A stretch of DNA of 56,242 nt from Defluviitaleaceae bacterium (GTDB lineage: Bacteria; Bacillota; Clostridia; Lachnospirales; WRAX01), in NCBI GenBank assembly GCA_009780415.1, contig WRAC01000013.1, forward strand, positions 1-56,242, written 5' to 3'. Positions 53,003-56,242 of the stretch are shown here, piece after piece; positions within the stretch are counted from its first letter, which is position 1; each line of letters begins with the position of its first letter. The notes below the pieces were generated by a model. The model saw nothing but the letters and a program-made list of their open reading frames with translations, was not told where the DNA came from and did not search any database. The translations under genes were made by a program, and so were the position numbers.

Positions 53003-53371
53003 ATGGTAATTGGTGTTGGTATTGATATGATTGAAATATCTCGAATCGAAAAAGCGGCTTCTAAAGCCGCTTTTTTGAGTAGGGTTTTCAGTGGGCGGGA
53101 GTTGGAGTTGTTTCGTGAGCGCGGTGAGAATATAAAAATCCTTGCGGGTTGCTTTGCGGGTAAGGAGGCTGTGTCTAAGGCGCTGGGCACGGGGTTTGCC
53201 GGGTTTTGGCCTTCTGATGTTGAGGTTTTAAGGGACGGAAACGGCAAGCCCTTTGTTGTTTTGAACGGGAAGGCGGGGGAGATTGCGGCGGATTTAGGAG
53301 TTAGGACTTGGCATATTAGTATAACAAATACCGCGGAATACGCCGCGGCATTTGTGATTGCTGAGATGTAG
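53003..53371 (+). CDS. acpS: Holo-[acyl-carrier-protein] synthase
   Basis: This 122-residue enzyme transfers phosphopantetheine from CoA to acyl carrier protein. It has VIGVGIDMIEISRIEKA with the metal Asp, FAGKEAVSKALGTGF with the catalytic Glu/Lys, and WHISITNTAEYAAAFVI near the end. The ribosome binding site is weak (GGTAAAAAG). It follows groEL by 30 bases. Confidence 0.95.
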   Translation: MVIGVGIDMIEISRIEKAASKAAFLSRVFSGRELELFRERGENIKILAGCFAGKEAVSKALGTGFAGFWPSDVEVLRDGNGKPFVVLNGKAGEIAADLGVRTWHISITNTAEYAAAFVIAEM

Positions 53372-53375
53372 GCTG

Positions 53376-53822
53376 CTATTCCGGCTGATCGGGTTTATCT
53401 ATGGAATTCCATGGGTCAAACTGGTAATCCTTCTCGTCCTCGTTATTAATATCGGATTTATCCAATTTCCTGTTTATTTCTGTCACATTGCGCACCAATA
53501 AGACGAAGAGCAGCGCGAATTCGTACAATATTCTGTTCAAGGCGTTTCCGGCTAATGCGCACAGGAAGAATACCGCCGGGCGGCCGGTGAAAAGCGCAAG
53601 AAAACCGAACACCGTCAGGAACAGCGCGGACAGCAAATGCAGCCACTTCAACAGCCCTTCGGCTACAAAGCCGTTGAAGTGCAGATAATCGTACAGCCAG
53701 CTCAGCGCTTTGTTCGTATATTTCTCGCCGCTTTTTCTGCGTAAAAACGTCAGGTAAATAGCGAAGCTGCCGATTATCGAGAGAATAGCTATGATGATTG
53801 CGAGTATACATAATGTGTCCAT
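53376..53822 (-). CDS. Small membrane protein, function unknown
   Basis: This 148-residue protein has an N-terminal membrane helix (LCILAIIIAILSIIGSFAIYLTFL), a middle amphipathic stretch, two more hydrophobic segments (LLSALFLTVFGFLALFTG and ILYEFALLFVLLV) and an acidic C-terminal tail. The ATG at 53822 follows GGATGTG; an upstream ATG at 53843 has no site. I recognise no family. The 53823-53892 gap shows nothing clear. Confidence 0.65.
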   Translation of the reverse strand: MDTLCILAIIIAILSIIGSFAIYLTFLRRKSGEKYTNKALSWLYDYLHFNGFVAEGLLKWLHLLSALFLTVFGFLALFTGRPAVFFLCALAGNALNRILYEFALLFVLLVRNVTEINRKLDKSDINNEDEKDYQFDPWNSIDKPDQPE

Positions 53823-53892
53823 TAAAGTCACATCCTTTAACATTTATTGATTTTAATCTACCATAGGAAAAGCGGAAATGTCAATAGCGGTT

Positions 53893-54366
53893 TTATTGAT
53901 TTTGTAAAAATCCCGCGTCCGCTTGTTTATCGGCGTTTTCGATGGCGGCTCTCGCAAGCTCGTCGCAGCGGTTGTTTAATTCGTTCGAGGCATGGCCCTT
54001 TACCCATATTAGCCGCGCGGAATGTTGTGACAGCAAGGTCAGCAGCCGTTCCCAGAGGTCGGAATTCAGAGCTTTTTCCTTGTTGTTACGCATCCAGCCG
54101 TTTTGGCGCCAGCGGAGCGCCCATCCCTTTGTAATGCCGTCCACGAGATAGCGTGAATCGCTGTACAGATTGATTTCACAAGGTTCCTTTAAAAGCTCCA
54201 GCGCGGTGATGGCGGCAAGGAGCTCCATCCTGTTGTTTGTGGTAAGGGTGAAGCCGCCGTTTATTTCTTTTTTTGCCGTTTTATACAGCAAAACAGCGCC
54301 GTATCCGCCCGGGCCGGGGTTTCCTGAACACGCGCCGTCGGTATAGATGTCGATTGATTTTGGCAT
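53893..54366 (-). CDS. rnhA: Ribonuclease HI
   Basis: This 157-residue RNase HI cleaves RNA in RNA-DNA hybrids. The catalytic acidic residues are in place: Asp in IDIYTDGACSGNPGPGGYG, Glu in TNNRMELLAAITAL, Asp in LYSDSRYLVDGI and Asp in NNRCDELAR. VKGHASN carries the conserved His. AAGGAGAAA precedes the ATG. Confidence 0.97.
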   Translation of the reverse strand: MPKSIDIYTDGACSGNPGPGGYGAVLLYKTAKKEINGGFTLTTNNRMELLAAITALELLKEPCEINLYSDSRYLVDGITKGWALRWRQNGWMRNNKEKALNSDLWERLLTLLSQHSARLIWVKGHASNELNNRCDELARAAIENADKQADAGFLQNQ

Positions 54367-54380
54367 TGGTAAATTTCTCC

Positions 54381-54409
54381 TTGATTAAATCCTCTCGGTT
54401 CATTATACT
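54381..54409 (+). promoter_or_regulatory. Promoter of the zinc peptidase-queT operon
   Basis: TTGATT (54381-54386) and TATACT (54404-54409) have a 17-base spacer. The -10 is part of a perfect 14-base palindrome (54404-54417). Confidence 0.6.
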
Positions 54410-54441
54410 ATAGTATAAATTAAAAGTACAGGCGGGATTAC

Positions 54442-55158
54442 ATGGATTTGGACTGGTACACGCTTACCTATATCGGGGCTGTTTTGGCGGCTTTAATGTC
54501 GCTGTTCGCATCGGCTAAGGTACGCGGCGCATACAAAAGATACAGCGCGTACGAAAACAAAAAGGGGATAACCGGCGCAGAGGCGGCGCGGGAGCTTTTG
54601 GAGGCCGCCGGGGTGCATGATATGAATATCGAAATGGTTGACGGCGTTTTAACCGACCATTATGATCCCCATACCGAAACGCTGCGGTTATCGCGTGGCG
54701 TTTACGAAGGGAAGAATATCAGCTCCGTCGGAATCGCCGCGCATGAGGCCGCCCATGCCATACAGCATTTTGAAGGTTACGCGCCGCTTACGGCGCGCCA
54801 GAGTTTTGTGCGGTTCGCTAACATCGGGTCGCGGATGTCCATACCCATTGTATTGATAGGGATTTTCTTTCTTTCTGTTGATTATGGCACAATGTTCGGT
54901 GAACTGCTTATACACGCGGGGTTATTATTATTTACCGCGGTTGTGGTGCTTTCGCTTATTACGCTGCCCGTGGAATTTAACGCTTCCGCCCGAGCCGTCG
55001 CGATGCTGGAATCCCGGGATATGCTGACCGAGGATGAATTGGACGGGGCGCAGCGCGTGCTTTCTGCGGCGGCCTGGACGTACATCGCGGCTACGCTTAG
55101 CGCGGTGATGACGCTGATCCGCCTGCTGTTGATCACCAGAGGCGGCAGGCGCAGGTAA
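54442..55158 (+). CDS. YugP-type membrane zinc metallopeptidase
   Basis: This 238-residue membrane protein is of the YugP/DUF peptidase family. It has an N-terminal helix (TLTYIGAVLAALMSLFASA), the cytoplasmic GVHDMNIEMVDGVLTDHYDPHTETLRLS, the zinc motif GIAAHEAAHAIQH, two more helices and a C-terminal membrane segment. The substrate is unknown. Its stop overlaps the next gene's start by one base, so expression is coupled to the radical SAM gene. Confidence 0.9.
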   Translation: MDLDWYTLTYIGAVLAALMSLFASAKVRGAYKRYSAYENKKGITGAEAARELLEAAGVHDMNIEMVDGVLTDHYDPHTETLRLSRGVYEGKNISSVGIAAHEAAHAIQHFEGYAPLTARQSFVRFANIGSRMSIPIVLIGIFFLSVDYGTMFGELLIHAGLLLFTAVVVLSLITLPVEFNASARAVAMLESRDMLTEDELDGAQRVLSAAAWTYIAATLSAVMTLIRLLLITRGGRRR

Positions 55159-55865
55159 TGGAAAGATACGGCGTTATCAATAATAAAATCCAACGTGAAA
55201 TCGTGCTGCTCAAAGGCAAACCATGCGCATGGGGCCGCTGTCTGTTTTGCGATTATACGGATGACAACACCGTTTGCGAACATGAAGCGTTATGCGTTAA
55301 TACCGCGGCGCTTTCACAAGTGCGCGGGATGTTCGGGCGGCTTGAGGTTGTAAATTCCGGGAGCGTGTTTGAACTGCACGGATCGACGCTTGATGAAATC
55401 CGCAAAATCGTGGCGGATAAAGCCATCAGCGCGTTGTTTTTTGAATCCGCGTGGATGTATCGCGGCAAAATTGAACAATTGCGGGAAAGCTTTAAACCGG
55501 TTGATTTGATGTTAAAATGCGGAATTGAGACGTTTGACGATAATTTTAGGAATAATGTAATGAACAAGGGTATTGATTTTGCGCATCCCCGTGAAGTGGC
55601 GGAGTATTTTGATTCCGTATGCCTGCTGGTGGGGCTTGAGGGGCAGACGCGGGAAATGGTGGCGCGGGATATAGATATTCTGACAACATTTTTTAAGATG
55701 GGCTGCGTTAATATTTTTGTGGAAAATACTACGGGAATAAAATCCAATTCCGGATTGATCGAATGGTTTATAGCAACGTACGGGAGGATGGATAATTATC
55801 CCGGCATTGATGTTTTGTGGGACAATACTGACTTCGGCGTAGGAGGAACAGAAGATGAAAAATAA
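55158..55865 (+). CDS. Radical SAM protein, likely queuosine lyase QueL-like
   Basis: This 235-residue protein has an N-terminal cysteine motif C23-x4-C28-x2-C31 (CAWGRCLFC), one residue longer than the classical radical SAM CX3CX2C. TIM-barrel-like pieces follow (VVNSGSVFELHG, ALFFESAWMYRG, LMLKCGIETFDDNFRN, LLVGLEGQTRE). A queT gene starts inside its last codons. A radical SAM enzyme that frees queuine from queuosine nucleotides (QueL) is known from Clostridioides difficile salvage, and size and context fit. Function is inferred from context; another radical SAM role is possible. Confidence 0.6.
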   Translation: MERYGVINNKIQREIVLLKGKPCAWGRCLFCDYTDDNTVCEHEALCVNTAALSQVRGMFGRLEVVNSGSVFELHGSTLDEIRKIVADKAISALFFESAWMYRGKIEQLRESFKPVDLMLKCGIETFDDNFRNNVMNKGIDFAHPREVAEYFDSVCLLVGLEGQTREMVARDIDILTTFFKMGCVNIFVENTTGIKSNSGLIEWFIATYGRMDNYPGIDVLWDNTDFGVGGTEDEK

Positions 55866-56242
55866 CAAGTTTGCAAGTTTTATTAAAGAGGCTTTTTACA
55901 TGACAAAGGAAACATGGGAAATCCCTAAATCGGCCAAGCCACGGCTGGCGCGGCGGCTTGCCCTGACCGGGATTACCGCGTCGGTTTATACTGTGCTTAG
56001 CCTGTTTTTCCCATATCTGGCATACGGGCAGATACAATGCCGTTTTTCCGAGGTTTTGAACTTGCTTGCGTTTATAAACCCCGTTTTTGCGCCGGGTATA
56101 ATCCTTGGCTGTTTTATCACTAATTTATTTTCGCCTTTTCCTTTGGACTGGCTGTTTGGTACGCTGGCAACGGCGGCGGCAATGTTTTGCATAACACGGA
56201 CGAAAAGGCTTATAATAGCGTCCCTTTGGCCTACGGCTTTTA
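55855..56242 (+). CDS. queT: QueT-family transporter, N-terminal part
   Basis: The first 129 codons of this gene are visible; it runs off the right edge. AGGAGGA (55841-55847) precedes the ATG, which overlaps the radical SAM gene by 11 bases. The peptide has a basic N-terminus, a membrane segment (LTGITASVYTVLSLFFPYLAYG), the family motif GQIQCRFSEVLNLLAFINP and APGIILGCFITNLFSPFPLDWLFGTLATAAA. QueT proteins import queuosine precursors (preQ0, preQ1 or queuine) as ECF S-components or relatives. No preQ1 riboswitch is visible upstream. Confidence 0.85.
   Translation, partial: MKNNKFASFIKEAFYMTKETWEIPKSAKPRLARRLALTGITASVYTVLSLFFPYLAYGQIQCRFSEVLNLLAFINPVFAPGIILGCFITNLFSPFPLDWLFGTLATAAAMFCITRTKRLIIASLWPTAF

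Noticed and set aside
54404-54417. 14-base palindrome at the zinc peptidase promoter as an operator
   Set aside because: It is made mostly of the -10 box and AT-rich sequence; there is no regulator nearby or second site to support it.

Overview
The window looks like chromosome from a spore-forming member of the Clostridia (Bacillota) with roughly even base composition. The evidence is the yabP-yabQ-divIC sporulation/division cluster, MecA, CarD, a CIRCE-controlled groESL operon, SLH-domain surface proteins, PadR/HAAS and BlaI/BlaR1 regulatory pairs, and strong GGAGG-type ribosome binding sites. I see no rRNA, tRNA, CRISPR array, phage or transposase gene. Genes are tightly packed in short operons on both strands, and no gap without a gene exceeds about 210 bases.

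Layout. 1-3482: start of a potA-like ABC ATPase with its XRE-cupin regulator, then a divergent MacB-type ABC exporter. 3497-4801: NlpC/P60 cell-wall hydrolase. 4911-10528: a BlaI/BlaR1 pair and an ABC-2 exporter operon (ATPase, permease fused to an M1-like peptidase, second permease). Each transcription unit has a BlaI-type operator at its front. 10506-13608: a cysteine-motif membrane protein, an EamA transporter and a HAAS membrane protein with its PadR regulator. 13747-15521: rpsU, a small acidic membrane protein, a Nudix hydrolase and a PrsW-like protease. 15643-17421: two tandem, extremely acidic, methionine-rich lipoproteins. 17521-22064: recJ, secDF and divergent carD. 22213-28169: a long leftward run of response regulator, Fe-S aldo/keto reductase, cysteine-rich protein, leuS, TM2 zinc protein and smpB. 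28227-30266: NIF3-like protein, yabP, yabQ, divIC. 30253-39513: a leftward surface operon of three SLH proteins and a LysM-G5 protein, ending with a YcaQ-like glycosylase. 39503-46438: Pr6Pr membrane protein, GNAT acetyltransferase, cyclophilin lipoprotein, rho, LysM protein, divergent mecA and a THUMP methyltransferase. 46546-50717: endonuclease III-like protein, Orn/Lys/Arg decarboxylase, ferritin-like protein and a FliK-like protein. 50806-52972: groES-groEL. 53003-56242: acpS, a membrane protein, rnhA, a YugP-type zinc peptidase, a QueL-like radical SAM protein and a partial queT.

How parts work together. The BlaI/BlaR1 pair carries no penicillin-binding sensor and there is no beta-lactamase here, so its output appears to be the peptidase-fused exporter. 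Several genes touch polyamines (potA/XRE-cupin, a basic amino-acid decarboxylase, a diamine-acetyltransferase-like GNAT), although they are not clustered. The right end suggests salvage of queuosine precursors. The most unusual items are the BlaI-controlled peptidase exporter, the acidic lipoprotein pair, a 70-bp tandem hairpin repeat between groES and groEL, and a family of related palindromes in gene ends. All functions are inferred from reading the sequence; no database search was run.
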